From positions 1,178,001-1,242,000 of the forward strand of contig NZ_FSQW01000001.1 of assembly GCF_900128895.1 (NCBI RefSeq): a stretch of 64,000 nucleotides of DNA. The letters run 5' to 3'. Below are positions 44,096 through 53,355 of this stretch, in pieces. The translations under genes and the position numbers were made by a program. The notes below the pieces were generated by a model. The model was not told where the DNA came from. It made no database searches and saw only the letters and a list, made by a program, of their open reading frames with translations. Source of the DNA: Parasphingorhabdus marina DSM 22363 (GTDB taxonomy: Bacteria > Pseudomonadota > Alphaproteobacteria > Sphingomonadales > Sphingomonadaceae). Position 1 is the stretch's first letter. Each line of letters begins with the position of its first letter.

Positions 44096-44111
44096 CTAAC
44101 ACTAGTGTTAG
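44096..44111. promoter_or_regulatory. Perfect 16-bp palindrome just upstream of the thioesterase start
   Basis: CTAACACTAGTGTTAG equals its own reverse complement. It ends four bases before the thioesterase ATG, in the position where a repressor would block transcription or initiation. The symmetry is typical of TetR or similar dimeric repressors; the protein is not identifiable here. A 7-bp hairpin (GTCGCTT 44058-44064 with AAGCGAC 44073-44079) lies between the GST gene and this site. Confidence 0.6.
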
Positions 44112-44115
44112 CAGA

Positions 44116-44511
44116 ATGACTGCTGTCCCCCATCACCACGCCATCGCGATTCAGCCCGACGATATCGATTTCATGGGGCATGTGAACAATGCCAATTATC
44201 TGAAATGGGTGCAGGACGCGGTGATCGCCCATTGGCAGCATATCGCACCGTCCGACGCGGTGGCTTCGCATCTCTGGGTCGCGCTGAAACACGAGATTAC
44301 CTATCGCAAGCCGGCTTTTCTGGACGATGATGTGATCGCCGAAGTGCTGCTCGAAAAGGTCCATGGCGCGCGCGCATTCTACAGCACCGTGATCCGGCGC
44401 GGCGAGGATGTACTGGCCGAAGTCCAATCCAGCTGGTGCTGCGTGGATGCCGACACGCTCCGCCCGATGCGGATTGCGAAGGATATCGCAAACCGCTTTT
44501 TCGGCAGCTGA
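44116..44511 (+). CDS. Hotdog-fold acyl-CoA thioesterase (4HBT family)
   Basis: A 131-residue single hotdog domain. DDIDFMGHVNNANYLKWVQD is the 4HBT active-site segment with catalytic Asp18. YbgC/FadM-like length and start. It would hydrolyse acyl-CoA thioesters. It has little ribosome-site sequence upstream because a perfect palindrome occupies the leader. The stop directly abuts the stop of the convergent MBL-fold gene (44512). Confidence 0.9.
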   Translation: MTAVPHHHAIAIQPDDIDFMGHVNNANYLKWVQDAVIAHWQHIAPSDAVASHLWVALKHEITYRKPAFLDDDVIAEVLLEKVHGARAFYSTVIRRGEDVLAEVQSSWCCVDADTLRPMRIAKDIANRFFGS

Positions 44512-46032
44512 CTATCCGCCGACCGAACGCGGGATGAGCATACCGTTTTCAAGCGTATAGCGGAAATAGAACCACTTTTTCTTTTCCGAATTGATCTCGT
44601 TGCGAAAGGCGGTGATCAGGCGCTTTCCGTCTGTTTTCAGATAGATGGCACCGTCCACTTCGACATTGGACCGGGCCAGCGTCCGGATGAGATTGGCGAT
44701 CTTCAGCGTCCGTGTTTCGGTGACATTGGTGAGCTGTTTCTCGATTGTTTCCTTGAGGTCGAACGCCAGATCTTCATCCTCCTTTTCGCGCGTGGACCGC
44801 TGCAGCTCGGTCGAGAGCAGGACCGGGGAAATGCCGCGGCCGTGCCGGCCCAGCCGCCCCAGCAGGTCCGGGCGGGGATGGACATGGCCTTCCTGATCTC
44901 CCGAGGAGATGACAAAGGCCGCCGGATGCACCGAGCTCAGAAACTCATCGGTGACATCGGCCGCGCCGTGGTGACAGACTTTCATGACATCGGAGCGGAA
45001 GGTCTTGCGCGCCTCGGCGACAAAGATCTCGCGCTCGACAATCGTGTCGGGCCAGTTGTCGATGCCGGTATGCTGTTTCATCAGGAATTTTTCGGCTGGG
45101 GCGTTGAGGTCGCCGCCAAACAGCACGCTGAACTCGCCATATTCGAGCCGGAGCAGGACCGAATGGCCGTTTTTCGTCTTGCCGTAATTGCCGCCCAGCA
45201 CGCGTAACTTGTTTCCGTCTCCATCATTTTCGACCCACGGGCCGAGAATCTCGATACTGTATGCGGCGCTGCCGGTCGGTGCAAAGCCGGGGAGCCAGGA
45301 CCGGCCATCATGGGAATCTCCGTGCACTGTGGACACCATGGCATAGGAATCGACTGCGGACCGGTTCAGCGCGTGTCGCATCATTTCGGGATAGGAAAAG
45401 TCGCTTTCCTGCGTGTCAAAGCGGGCGCGGGTGTCGGAATCTGTCACTGCGAGGTTGCGCAGATAGGAGCGTTTTTCTCCGGGTCGCCGTTCTTTGCCGC
45501 CGAGTTTTTCATATGATCCGGATATCGCCTTTTCGACGAGTCCGCTGTGATAGAGATGCTTGAAGCGGGCCTCCGTATCCCGGAAAATCGGCGTGAAACC
45601 GCCATAATGATCTTCATCGGGATGGGTGACGATCGCCGCATGGAACTGCAAATCGGCTTCGTTGCGCAGGATCTTGAACCGGTCGTTGAGAAATTCGGCC
45701 ATATGGTGCTTCTTGCCGGCATCGATGACAAGGATCCGTTCGTTCAGGTCCCTTTCCGGCGTGATTACAACGCAGCCGTCTCCCTGACCGACATCCACAA
45801 AAATGATTTCCAGCGGCCGTTCGGATGTGGTGAATTCGGTCCGGATTTTCAGCGGCTGCGGATTGCTCCCGGAGGCGCCCCAGATGACATGGGTCCACCC
45901 GTCCGCCGGCGGGCTGGCCGGATCGAGGGTGAGATAGTCGCCCCAGAGCACCTGACGCACTTTTTCCCCCGCAGGGGTGAACAGGAATATGGGTTTGTCA
46001 TCGCTGGACAGATCGACAAAGACATGGCTCAT
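44512..46032 (-). CDS. ComEC-like metallo-beta-lactamase-fold hydrolase with N-terminal SH3-like domain
   Basis: A 506-residue protein. Residues 1-70 look like an SH3-type beta domain. The MBL fold then has FVDVGQGDG (80-86), HPDEDH (137-142), GGDLN (306-310) and CHHGA (353-357), the order seen in the C-terminal domain of ComEC/Rec2, though without any ComEC membrane part. HPDEDH replaces the second His of the classical HxHxDH by Asp, as in ComEC. A helical C-terminal region of about 120 residues follows. It may be a nuclease or phosphodiesterase; this is inference. It ends exactly against the thioesterase gene and lies 121 bp after the Sel1 gene. Confidence 0.85.
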   Translation of the reverse strand: MSHVFVDLSSDDKPIFLFTPAGEKVRQVLWGDYLTLDPASPPADGWTHVIWGASGSNPQPLKIRTEFTTSERPLEIIFVDVGQGDGCVVITPERDLNERILVIDAGKKHHMAEFLNDRFKILRNEADLQFHAAIVTHPDEDHYGGFTPIFRDTEARFKHLYHSGLVEKAISGSYEKLGGKERRPGEKRSYLRNLAVTDSDTRARFDTQESDFSYPEMMRHALNRSAVDSYAMVSTVHGDSHDGRSWLPGFAPTGSAAYSIEILGPWVENDGDGNKLRVLGGNYGKTKNGHSVLLRLEYGEFSVLFGGDLNAPAEKFLMKQHTGIDNWPDTIVEREIFVAEARKTFRSDVMKVCHHGAADVTDEFLSSVHPAAFVISSGDQEGHVHPRPDLLGRLGRHGRGISPVLLSTELQRSTREKEDEDLAFDLKETIEKQLTNVTETRTLKIANLIRTLARSNVEVDGAIYLKTDGKRLITAFRNEINSEKKKWFYFRYTLENGMLIPRSVGG

Positions 46033-46153
46033 TACACTTCTCCGGTTCCGGATACGGGAAGCGACCTTTTTTCAAATGCATAGCATATTGGTCCCGGTTG
46101 TGCATCCGGGAAGGCAAAGCCTTTCCTTCAGGCCTCCGGACCAACTAGTCCGG

Positions 46154-47398
46154 CTACTGCGCCTCTCCGGCCATGGATTTGACGAGCGCATCGCGAAGCG
46201 CTGTCGCGTCGGAATCTCCGGCCGCTATGGCCTTTTCGAACCAGACCTTTGCCATATCCGGATCTTTCAGCAATCCGATACCATCGCGATAATTAATGCC
46301 GAGATAGCGCATGGCTTCGCCATCGCCCAGTTCGGCGGCCTTTCGGAAAAGGGCGGTGGACTTGCCCCGGTCTACATCGACTCCAGTGCCATTTTCATAG
46401 GCAATCGCCAGTTTTATCATGCCGTAACTGCTCCCCTTGGAAACAGATTGCTGGAGCAGGGTTTCACCTTTTTCGACATCCATTTTAACCTGGTCGCCTT
46501 CCAGATACATCAGACCCAGATTGGCCTGCGCATAGTCGTCCCCCGCTTCGGCTCCCTTGGTGAACCAGGACAAGGCGGCGGCAGTGTCCTTTTTCGTTCC
46601 GCGCCCGTCTTTGAAGAAATTTGCAAGATTGTTCATCCCCGCACCGTCACCATTTTCGGCGGCAAGACGGTACCAGTGAAATGCGATATCGTCGTTTTTC
46701 GAGACGCCCTGGCCATTTTCGAATATGACACCCAGAGCGAAATAGGCAGCAACATTGCCTTTACTGGCAGCGCGGGAATACCAGTACAGCATGTCGCGCA
46801 TGCTTTTTTCCACGCCCCGGCCCTCTTCAAATGATCGCGCGAGCTGGTACATGGCATCGGCCCGTCCGGCGTCGGCGGCACGCTGGAACCATTTGACCGC
46901 TTCGACCTCGTCCCTGGCAAAGCCAATGGCAAACCGGTAGTTCAGGCCCAGAAAATGCATCGCCTTGGCATGGTCAAGATCCGCTGCACGCGCATAAAGG
47001 CTGTTCGCCTTGTCGAGATCGATATCGACGCCTTCGCCCTGTTCATAGGCCAGACCAAGACTGGTTATTGCGGGAGGATGTTTGAGTGCTGCGGCACTTT
47101 CAAACCAGCGAAAGGCCTTCGCATAGTCTTTTTCAGTACCTTCTCCGTTAGAATAGGCGAGGCCCATGCCATATATTCCCACCGGGTCATCCAATTTTGC
47201 CAGACGCTGGTAGACCTTGAACAGATTGTCATAGTCTTTCTTGTCGATCAGTTCATCCGCCTGATCCTGCAATCGGGATATCTCCGTTTCCGAGTCCGAC
47301 TCGGTCAGCGCGGTGGCCGGGGAAGAGATTGCGAGGAGGCTGCCCAAAATTATCGTGAGCCACATCCTTGCGAGAGTATGAGCCCCCATGCGCTTCAT
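46154..47398 (-). CDS. Exported Sel1-repeat protein (nine repeats)
   Basis: A 414-residue protein with a signal sequence ([18 protein letters not shown]) and nine consecutive Sel1-like repeats of about 36 residues, each with the pattern LGxxYxxGxGVxxD then AxxWxxxAAxxGD. These form an alpha solenoid for protein binding, here in the periplasm or outer surface. The ATG overlaps the stop of the HerA-like ATPase gene by 4 nt, so they are translationally coupled. The partner is unknown. Confidence 0.9.
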   Translation of the reverse strand: MKRMGAHTLARMWLTIILGSLLAISSPATALTESDSETEISRLQDQADELIDKKDYDNLFKVYQRLAKLDDPVGIYGMGLAYSNGEGTEKDYAKAFRWFESAAALKHPPAITSLGLAYEQGEGVDIDLDKANSLYARAADLDHAKAMHFLGLNYRFAIGFARDEVEAVKWFQRAADAGRADAMYQLARSFEEGRGVEKSMRDMLYWYSRAASKGNVAAYFALGVIFENGQGVSKNDDIAFHWYRLAAENGDGAGMNNLANFFKDGRGTKKDTAAALSWFTKGAEAGDDYAQANLGLMYLEGDQVKMDVEKGETLLQQSVSKGSSYGMIKLAIAYENGTGVDVDRGKSTALFRKAAELGDGEAMRYLGINYRDGIGLLKDPDMAKVWFEKAIAAGDSDATALRDALVKSMAGEAQ

Positions 47399-48975
47399 CG
47401 CATCAGTCCGCCGATCAGGTTGCGGACAAAGCGGCCGGCCACGGGGCCGGCGAGATCGGTTGCGATGGAACCTGCAGCGGATGTGACGCCGGAGCGCATG
47501 GGATTGGCGCGCGATTTCTTGCCGAGCATGGCGGAAGCAGCAATGGCTGCAGCAGAACCGGCGGCAACCTTGGCGCCGCGGCTGAATGCCTTTTCCCAGA
47601 TACTCTTGGTCTTGCGCGGACGCTTGCGGACTTCTTCCTCGCCCTTTTCCTCGACTTCCCTGGCGGTTTCGACAGCATCGGTGGCTTTGGCGAGGAGAAT
47701 TTCTTCGGCGGACTCGCGGTCAATCTCTTCCTCATATTTGCCGTCAAACGGCGAGATGGACTGCATGATCGCCCGTTCCTTCGCGGTGACGAGCCCCAGG
47801 CGCGAACGCGGCGGCTTGATCAGCGTGCGTTGAACAATGGACGGCGCGCCGTCTTCCAGCAATGTCGACACCAGCGCTTCGCCCACCCGCAATTCGGTGA
47901 TCGCTTCCTCGACATCGAGATCGGGATTGATCCGGAACGTGTCGGCGGCGGCCTTGATCGCCTTCTTGTCGCGCGGCGTGAAGGCGCGCAGGGCATGCTG
48001 CACCCGGTTGCCCAGCTGTCCGGCGACATCTTCCGGGATATCAATCGGATTCTGGGTCACGAAATAGACACCGACACCCTTGGAGCGGATCAGGCGAACC
48101 ACCTGTTCGATCTTGTCCTCCAGTGCCTTGGGCGCATCTTCAAATAGCAGATGCGCCTCGTCGAAAAAGAAGACGAGTTTCGGTTTTTCCGGATCGCCGA
48201 CTTCGGGCAGGGTTTCGAACAGCTCGGCGAGCAGCCAGAGCAGGAAGGTCGCATAGAGCTTCGGACTGCGCATCAGCTGGTCGGCGGCAAGGACGTTGAT
48301 ATAGCCGCGGCCCTGATCGTCACATTGCAGGAAATCGTCAATCTCCAGCGCGGGTTCGCCGAAAAACTGGCCGGCGCCCTGACTGTCCAGTTGCAGCAAT
48401 TGCCGCTGGATCGCTCCGACACTGGCCTTGGAGACATTGCCATATTTGGCGGACAATTCCTTGGCATTTTCTGCGGTGTGCGCGAGCATGGATTGCAGAT
48501 CGTCGAGATTCAGCAGCAGCAGACCCTGCTCGTCGGCAAAGCGGAAGACGATGTTGAGCACGCCTTCCTGGGTCTCGTTGAGATCCATCAGCCGGGCCAG
48601 CAGCAGCGGGCCCATCTCGCTGATCGTCGTGCGGATCGGATGACCCTGCTTGCCATAGAGATCCCAGAATATCGCCGGATTGTCGGAATAGGCATAATCA
48701 TCCATGCCCAGTTCTTTCGCGCGTCCCTCGAGCTTGTCGGCATGTTTGAATTGCGGGGATCCGGCCATCGAGATGCCAGCCAGGTCGCCTTTGACATCGG
48801 CGACAAAGACCGGCACGCCATTGGCGGAAAAGCTCTCTGCCAGGCCTTGCAAGGTTACGGTCTTCCCGGTGCCGGTTGCGCCCGCAATCAGGCCGTGGCG
48901 ATTGGCACGTGACAGATTCAGACTCTGCCGCTCGCCGCCTCCCAGCCCCAGAAAAATCTCTTTTGCCTCACCCAT
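47395..48975 (-). CDS. HerA-like helicase/ATPase of the DUF853 family (YjgR-like)
   Basis: A 526-residue ATPase with Walker A GATGTGKT at 32-39, Walker [13 protein letters not shown] and sensor-like [16 protein letters not shown]; the family motif [19 protein letters not shown] is present. DUF853/YjgR proteins are FtsK/HerA-superfamily ATPases of unknown role. The C-terminus is a Lys/Glu-rich linker followed by a Gly/Ala-rich hydrophobic tail that might contact membrane. GAGGGGA precedes the ATG. It is the first gene of a minus-strand set with the Sel1 and MBL-fold genes. Confidence 0.92.
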   Translation of the reverse strand: MGEAKEIFLGLGGGERQSLNLSRANRHGLIAGATGTGKTVTLQGLAESFSANGVPVFVADVKGDLAGISMAGSPQFKHADKLEGRAKELGMDDYAYSDNPAIFWDLYGKQGHPIRTTISEMGPLLLARLMDLNETQEGVLNIVFRFADEQGLLLLNLDDLQSMLAHTAENAKELSAKYGNVSKASVGAIQRQLLQLDSQGAGQFFGEPALEIDDFLQCDDQGRGYINVLAADQLMRSPKLYATFLLWLLAELFETLPEVGDPEKPKLVFFFDEAHLLFEDAPKALEDKIEQVVRLIRSKGVGVYFVTQNPIDIPEDVAGQLGNRVQHALRAFTPRDKKAIKAAADTFRINPDLDVEEAITELRVGEALVSTLLEDGAPSIVQRTLIKPPRSRLGLVTAKERAIMQSISPFDGKYEEEIDRESAEEILLAKATDAVETAREVEEKGEEEVRKRPRKTKSIWEKAFSRGAKVAAGSAAAIAASAMLGKKSRANPMRSGVTSAAGSIATDLAGPVAGRFVRNLIGGLMR

Positions 48976-49021
48976 TTCGAATCCCCTCGACGTTTCGGTT
49001 TCTGCTTATTGATGGGCAAAG

Positions 49022-49047
49022 AAAAAGGCCAGCGCAAGCCGGCCTTT
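49022..49047 (-). terminator. Rho-independent terminator of the Deg protease gene
   Basis: AAAGGCCAGC (49024-49033) and GCCGGCCTTT (49038-49047) form a stem with one mismatch and a GCAA loop. On the minus strand it is followed by a T-rich tract, 24 bases after the protease stop. Confidence 0.75.
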
Positions 49048-49070
49048 CCCAAAGTTACAATTTTGCGAGC

Positions 49071-50609
49071 CTAGTTTTCGTTCAGACGTACCGCCAGGAA
49101 TTGCGGATCCCGCCCGCCGCGCTTGATTTGCAGCAGCACGGCTTCCCGGTTGGCCCGCTTGGCCGAACCGATCGCCTTGTCGAGATCAGGTGCGCTGTTC
49201 ACCGGACGACGATTGACGCTGGTGATCAGGAAACCGCGACGAATGCCTTTTTGTGCAGCATCGCTGTTGGGATCAACCGACGACACGACAACGCCTTTCT
49301 GGGACGCCGATACACCGATCTGCCGGGCAATGGCCGGCGTCAGTTCAACAACCGAGAGACCCAGGGCATCGGCGGTGGCCTGCGCGCTATCGCCGTCTTC
49401 ATCGGCACCCATCGCATCTTCTGCATCGGGATCAAAATTGCTTGCCAGCTCCTCTTCGGAAGGTCGCCGACCCAGGGTGGCATTGACCTTGACCCGCTTG
49501 CCGTCGCGCAGCAGCTCGATCGGAACTTTCGTGCCGACCGGGAGATTGGCGACAAGGAAAGACAACGTCTGGTCCGGCGTCACGTCACGGCCATTGACCA
49601 TGACGATCACGTCACCGGCCTGAATCCCGGCCTTTTCCGCGGCTTCGCCGTCGACGACGCTTTGAATGAATTCGCCGCGATTCTTTTCCAGACCAAGCGA
49701 ATCCGCGAGATCTTCGGTCAGCGGGCTGATCTGTACGCCGAGATAGCCGCGCTCGACTTCTTCACCCTTTCTCAGGGTATTGACGATCGGAACCGCGACT
49801 TCTGCCGGGATCGCAAAGCCGATGCCGACATTGCCGCCGGTGGGCGAGATAATGGCATTGTTGATGCCGATCACATTGCCGTTGAGGTCAAACATCGGAC
49901 CGCCGCTATTGCCGCGGTTGATCGAGGCATCTGTCTGCAGGAACCGGTCATAGGCGCCGCCCTGACCGGTATTGCGGTGGATCGCCGACAGGATGCCCGT
50001 GGTCACGGTGCCTCCAAGCCCAAAGGGATTGCCAATGGCAATGACCCAGTCGCCGACACGGGCTGTCTCGCTGTCACCAAATTCGACAAAGGGCAGATCC
50101 CGGTCGGCATTGATTTTCAGCACGGCAATATCCGAAGCCGGATCGCGGCCGACTAATGTAGCATCATATTCGGTGCGATCGGGCATGATGACGGTGATCG
50201 ATTCGATCGTCGCATTGCGATTGCCCGGAGCCACGACATGGTTGTTGGTGACAATATAACCGTCAGCCGAGATGATGAAACCGGAACCCAGGGACTGGGC
50301 CTGGCGAGTCCGTGTTCCATTATTGTTGTCACCGCCGCGACGATTGCCGAAAAGTCCGCCAAAGGGGGTTCCGGCAAAGGGATTGTTGCTGACCCGTACG
50401 CGCTGGGTGGTGGAGATGTTGACGACGGCCGGTTGCAGTTGCTCGGTCAGGTCGGCAAAGCTCATCGGGGCACCGGCACGCGGTGCTGCGGCCCGCATGG
50501 CCTGGCTGTCATTTGCCGCAACCTGGGCACCGGCAATGCCGACACCGGACAGGGTCGCTGCACCTCCTGCCAGGAGCAAGGCTGCTGAAATTCCGTAAGC
50601 GTAACGCAC
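49071..50609 (-). CDS. DegP/DegQ-type periplasmic serine endopeptidase (Do family)
   Basis: A 512-residue precursor with a signal peptide ending near AGAQVAAN. The trypsin-like domain has His124 (IVTNNHVVAPG), Asp160 (ASDIAVLK) and Ser235 (NRGNSGGP), followed by two PDZ domains (AGIQAGDVIVMVNGRDV and the C-terminal GIRRGFLITSVNRRPV). It degrades or refolds misfolded envelope proteins. The start is a GTG with GAGAGGA upstream. A Gly/Asn-rich loop (FGNRRGGDNNNG) precedes the protease core. It follows hflK-hflC, a common alphaproteobacterial order, but a 285-bp gap suggests its own promoter. Confidence 0.94.
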   Translation of the reverse strand: MRYAYGISAALLLAGGAATLSGVGIAGAQVAANDSQAMRAAAPRAGAPMSFADLTEQLQPAVVNISTTQRVRVSNNPFAGTPFGGLFGNRRGGDNNNGTRTRQAQSLGSGFIISADGYIVTNNHVVAPGNRNATIESITVIMPDRTEYDATLVGRDPASDIAVLKINADRDLPFVEFGDSETARVGDWVIAIGNPFGLGGTVTTGILSAIHRNTGQGGAYDRFLQTDASINRGNSGGPMFDLNGNVIGINNAIISPTGGNVGIGFAIPAEVAVPIVNTLRKGEEVERGYLGVQISPLTEDLADSLGLEKNRGEFIQSVVDGEAAEKAGIQAGDVIVMVNGRDVTPDQTLSFLVANLPVGTKVPIELLRDGKRVKVNATLGRRPSEEELASNFDPDAEDAMGADEDGDSAQATADALGLSVVELTPAIARQIGVSASQKGVVVSSVDPNSDAAQKGIRRGFLITSVNRRPVNSAPDLDKAIGSAKRANREAVLLQIKRGGRDPQFLAVRLNEN

Positions 50610-50894
50610 TATATATTCCTCTCAACAAGTTCGCATCGATGCTGAACGCCCGATACCCAATTCATTCACATTCGCCCAAATGATTGGCGCGGAATTATGA
50701 ACCGAATTTGAATATTACCACAGTCAATCGTCAAGATCAGCTTTTCGGTGGGCGTTTTTGAAATGCATGAGGGCTATTTGGGTTCTGCACAGGCATTTCG
50801 CAAGCCGGGAGTCGCAGATTTGTCGAATTTTGTGGGACTTTTGCCGAAAATCGACATTTGTAGTCGATAACGGAATTTTTTGTGTTCCAGAGAC
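50610..50894. other. Intergenic region between the NTF2-like and Deg genes
   Basis: No coding frame is supported in this 285-bp gap. It must contain the Deg promoter and the end of the hflKC transcript. ATCGAC (50850-50855) and GTCGAT (50863-50868) form a 6-bp inverted repeat with a 7-base spacer, followed on the minus strand by TTTTC; it could be a weak terminator for the hflKC unit. I cannot place the promoter with confidence. Confidence 0.4.
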
Positions 50895-51335
50895 CTAAAA
50901 CGTGAATTCGCCATCCGTCGAGACGGGATTCTGCTTGCCAAATTCCAGAGATTCGTTGGCCAGCTGGGTATCAAAAAATTCGTGGACCGAGGCGATTTTC
51001 CCTTCGCGGAAGGTGAAGATGTGGACATAGCGCTGGTCGTAACGCTGCCCGTTGCGGGCGACACCTTCCGCTTCCATGATCGCGGTGATGCCGTCCGGCC
51101 CTTCGTTCATCACCTTCCATTTGCTGGCAAACCGAAACCGGGTGAAATCCAGTGCGTCAAAGATCAGCGGCAGCGCGGCTTTCAGCGCCGCAAAGCTGTC
51201 ATAGCGGCCGGAGATAATGGTGTTGCCCGAGACATTGTAGACGACATCCGGCTGATGCAGCGCTTCAAACCGCTCGAGGTCAAGTTCGGCCAGAGCCGTA
51301 TAAAAGGCGTCGACAATCTCGCGGCTGGCGGACAT
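50895..51335 (-). CDS. NTF2-like (SnoaL-type) fold protein
   Basis: A 146-residue single-domain protein. The opening SASREIVDAFYTALAELDLERFEALHQPD and the later VHIFTFREGKIASVHEFFDT are the NTF2/SnoaL cone fold pattern. Family members are isomerases, hydrolases or simply binding proteins, so no activity can be assigned. It starts 6 nt after hflC and is probably co-transcribed with hflKC. Confidence 0.83.
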   Translation of the reverse strand: MSASREIVDAFYTALAELDLERFEALHQPDVVYNVSGNTIISGRYDSFAALKAALPLIFDALDFTRFRFASKWKVMNEGPDGITAIMEAEGVARNGQRYDQRYVHIFTFREGKIASVHEFFDTQLANESLEFGKQNPVSTDGEFTF

Positions 51336-51341
51336 CAGGCC

Positions 51342-52196
51342 TTATCGGCCGCGGAACTGGCGCAGATACTCGTTATCCGGGGAGAGCACGAAGGACGAAG
51401 TGGAATTCGCGTCATTACCTTGCCGGAAGGTGGTTTCATAGCTGCGCATGGCCCGGTAGAAGTCGTAAAATTCCGGATCCTTGCCAAAGCTTTCCGCATA
51501 GGTGCGGGCAGCACTGGCATCCGCTTCGGCGCGGATGATAGCAGCCTGTTTCCGGCCTTGGGCCAGAATCGTGCGGGCTTCCTGCTCACGCGCCGTCCGC
51601 ATCCGCTGATAGGCACTTTCCAGCGGCGTGCCATCGGGCAAATCGGCGCGCTTGATCCGGACATCGACAATCTCTGCACCATATTGACGGGCGACACGAT
51701 TGAGGCCGGTCTGGATATTGTCCATGATCTGGCCGCGCTCCGGTGTCAGCAACGAAGCGAAGGGGCGTTTGCCCAGCTCGTTCCTCAGCGCAGATCCGAG
51801 AATCGGACGCAGTTCGTCCGCGACTCGGGCCTCGTTACCGGCCGCAATGAACATGCGCAGCGGATCGGTAATCCGGAAGCGGGCAAAGGCGTCCACCTGA
51901 AGGCGCAGCTGATCGGTGGACAGCACCTGTTGCTGCTCCATCTCGACGTCGAGGATGCGCTTGTCGATCCACACAATCTGTTCGGCAAACGGGATCTTGG
52001 CAATCAGGCCCGCGCCGGTCTGGCCGAATTCCATGCCGTTCTGGTAGCGGTTCACGATCCGGACAGGTTCACCAAAGCGGACGACTACACCCTGACGGGT
52101 TTCGGGGACGATCACGGTCGTGTTCAGGAGAATGAACAGGCCGCCGATCACGATGACCGCAAGGGCAACCGGGTTTTGCATCAGTCTGCTGATCAT
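51342..52196 (-). CDS. hflC: HflC, SPFH-family modulator of FtsH
   Basis: A 284-residue membrane protein with one N-terminal helix (NPVALAVIVIGGLFILLNTTV) and a periplasmic SPFH/PHB domain (VVRFGEPVRIVNRYQNGMEF, then VDVRIKRADLPDG), followed by a coiled-coil rich in Ala, Arg and Gln (ARTILAQGRKQAAIIRAEAD). It assembles with HflK around FtsH to control membrane protein quality. The start overlaps the hflK stop by 4 nt. Confidence 0.94.
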   Translation of the reverse strand: MISRLMQNPVALAVIVIGGLFILLNTTVIVPETRQGVVVRFGEPVRIVNRYQNGMEFGQTGAGLIAKIPFAEQIVWIDKRILDVEMEQQQVLSTDQLRLQVDAFARFRITDPLRMFIAAGNEARVADELRPILGSALRNELGKRPFASLLTPERGQIMDNIQTGLNRVARQYGAEIVDVRIKRADLPDGTPLESAYQRMRTAREQEARTILAQGRKQAAIIRAEADASAARTYAESFGKDPEFYDFYRAMRSYETTFRQGNDANSTSSFVLSPDNEYLRQFRGR

Positions 52197-53284
52197 TGGC
52201 CGTCTCCCGCCGGTGCCGCCTCGGCCCGTTTCTTCAGTTCCGGAAGCGCGAGATAGGGCGTCACCCCGCTCGGCTCCACAATCGTCTTGTCGACTTCGGA
52301 TAACACGCGCTCCATTGTTTCATAATACATGCGCTGGCGGGTCACGCGAGGTGCCAGCCGATATTCTTCGTAAACCTTGTCAAAGGCGGCGGATTCACCC
52401 TGGGCCTGCGCGGTCAGCTGCTGGGCATAGGCGCGGGCTTCGTTGAGGAAGGTTTGCGCGGTCTGCTGCGAAGCAGACACTTCCTTGAAAGCGTCGTTCA
52501 CTGCGGCGGGCGGATCGGCTTTCTTGATCGCGATGCCGCGAATAACCACGCCGGCCCCATAGCCGTCGAGCAGGGCCTGCATGGTGGTTTGCACCTGCTG
52601 TTCAATCTCGGTCCGTTCCGAGCCAATTGTATCATCGAGTGTGAAATTCGCTACCGCGGCCCGCATGGAGGCTTCTGCGACTTCCTTGATGGTTTCTTCC
52701 GGTTCGGCAATCTGGAACAGGAACAGCTCGGCGGCCTTGATGTTCCAGCGAACCGAGTAGGCGAGATCGACAATATTCTGGTCGCCGGTCAAAATCAGCT
52801 TTTCTGATTCCCCGGTTGGAATATCGATGGTGCGAATTTCTTCCACGTCCAGTTTGCTCACCTGTTCCAGGGGAGCGGGCAGCGAGAAGTGCAGGCCGGG
52901 CTGCATGGTCCGGGAATAGGAGCCGAAGAAGGTGACAACGCCGCGCTCTTGCGGGCTCACCCGGTGGATGCTGGTCAGCGCCACCCACAGAATGATAAAG
53001 CCGAGAATGAATATCGGCCACCAGGAGCGACCGCCGGGACGTTTCGGGATACCGCCCTTGAAACCGCCACCGGTGCCCTTTTTGAAAAGCTCTTCCAGGG
53101 ACGTTGCGCCGCCCTTGCGGCCGCCACCGCCGGATGATCCGCCGGAAGGATTGCCCCACGGATTGCGAGGACCACCGCCATTTCCGTCGCCACCGCCATT
53201 GCCGTTGCCCCAGGGATTGCTCATGCCGAATATCGAACCCAGAAACGATTTTTGGGGCGCCTGCCCGTCAATTTTTTTGTCCAT
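52193..53284 (-). CDS. hflK: HflK, SPFH-family modulator of FtsH
   Basis: A 363-residue protein with a Gly/Asn-rich cytoplasmic N-terminus (NPWGNGNGGGDGNGGG), one helix (WWPIFILGFIILWVALTSI), an SPFH domain (RGVVTFFGSYSRTMQPGLHF) and a coiled coil (EARAYAQQLTAQAQGESAAF). It pairs with HflC. The ATG at 53284 gives MDKKIDG; upstream in-frame codons to 53326 lie in the divergent promoter gap and are less likely. Only 71 bp separate it from the divergent Mrp gene. Confidence 0.93.
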   Translation of the reverse strand: MDKKIDGQAPQKSFLGSIFGMSNPWGNGNGGGDGNGGGPRNPWGNPSGGSSGGGGRKGGATSLEELFKKGTGGGFKGGIPKRPGGRSWWPIFILGFIILWVALTSIHRVSPQERGVVTFFGSYSRTMQPGLHFSLPAPLEQVSKLDVEEIRTIDIPTGESEKLILTGDQNIVDLAYSVRWNIKAAELFLFQIAEPEETIKEVAEASMRAAVANFTLDDTIGSERTEIEQQVQTTMQALLDGYGAGVVIRGIAIKKADPPAAVNDAFKEVSASQQTAQTFLNEARAYAQQLTAQAQGESAAFDKVYEEYRLAPRVTRQRMYYETMERVLSEVDKTIVEPSGVTPYLALPELKKRAEAAPAGDGQ

Positions 53285-53355
53285 GGTTTCTTTATAGGTA
53301 GCGCGATGCCAGAAAAACAGTGTCAATCGGATAAAAGTGCAACTATGCGAAACAA

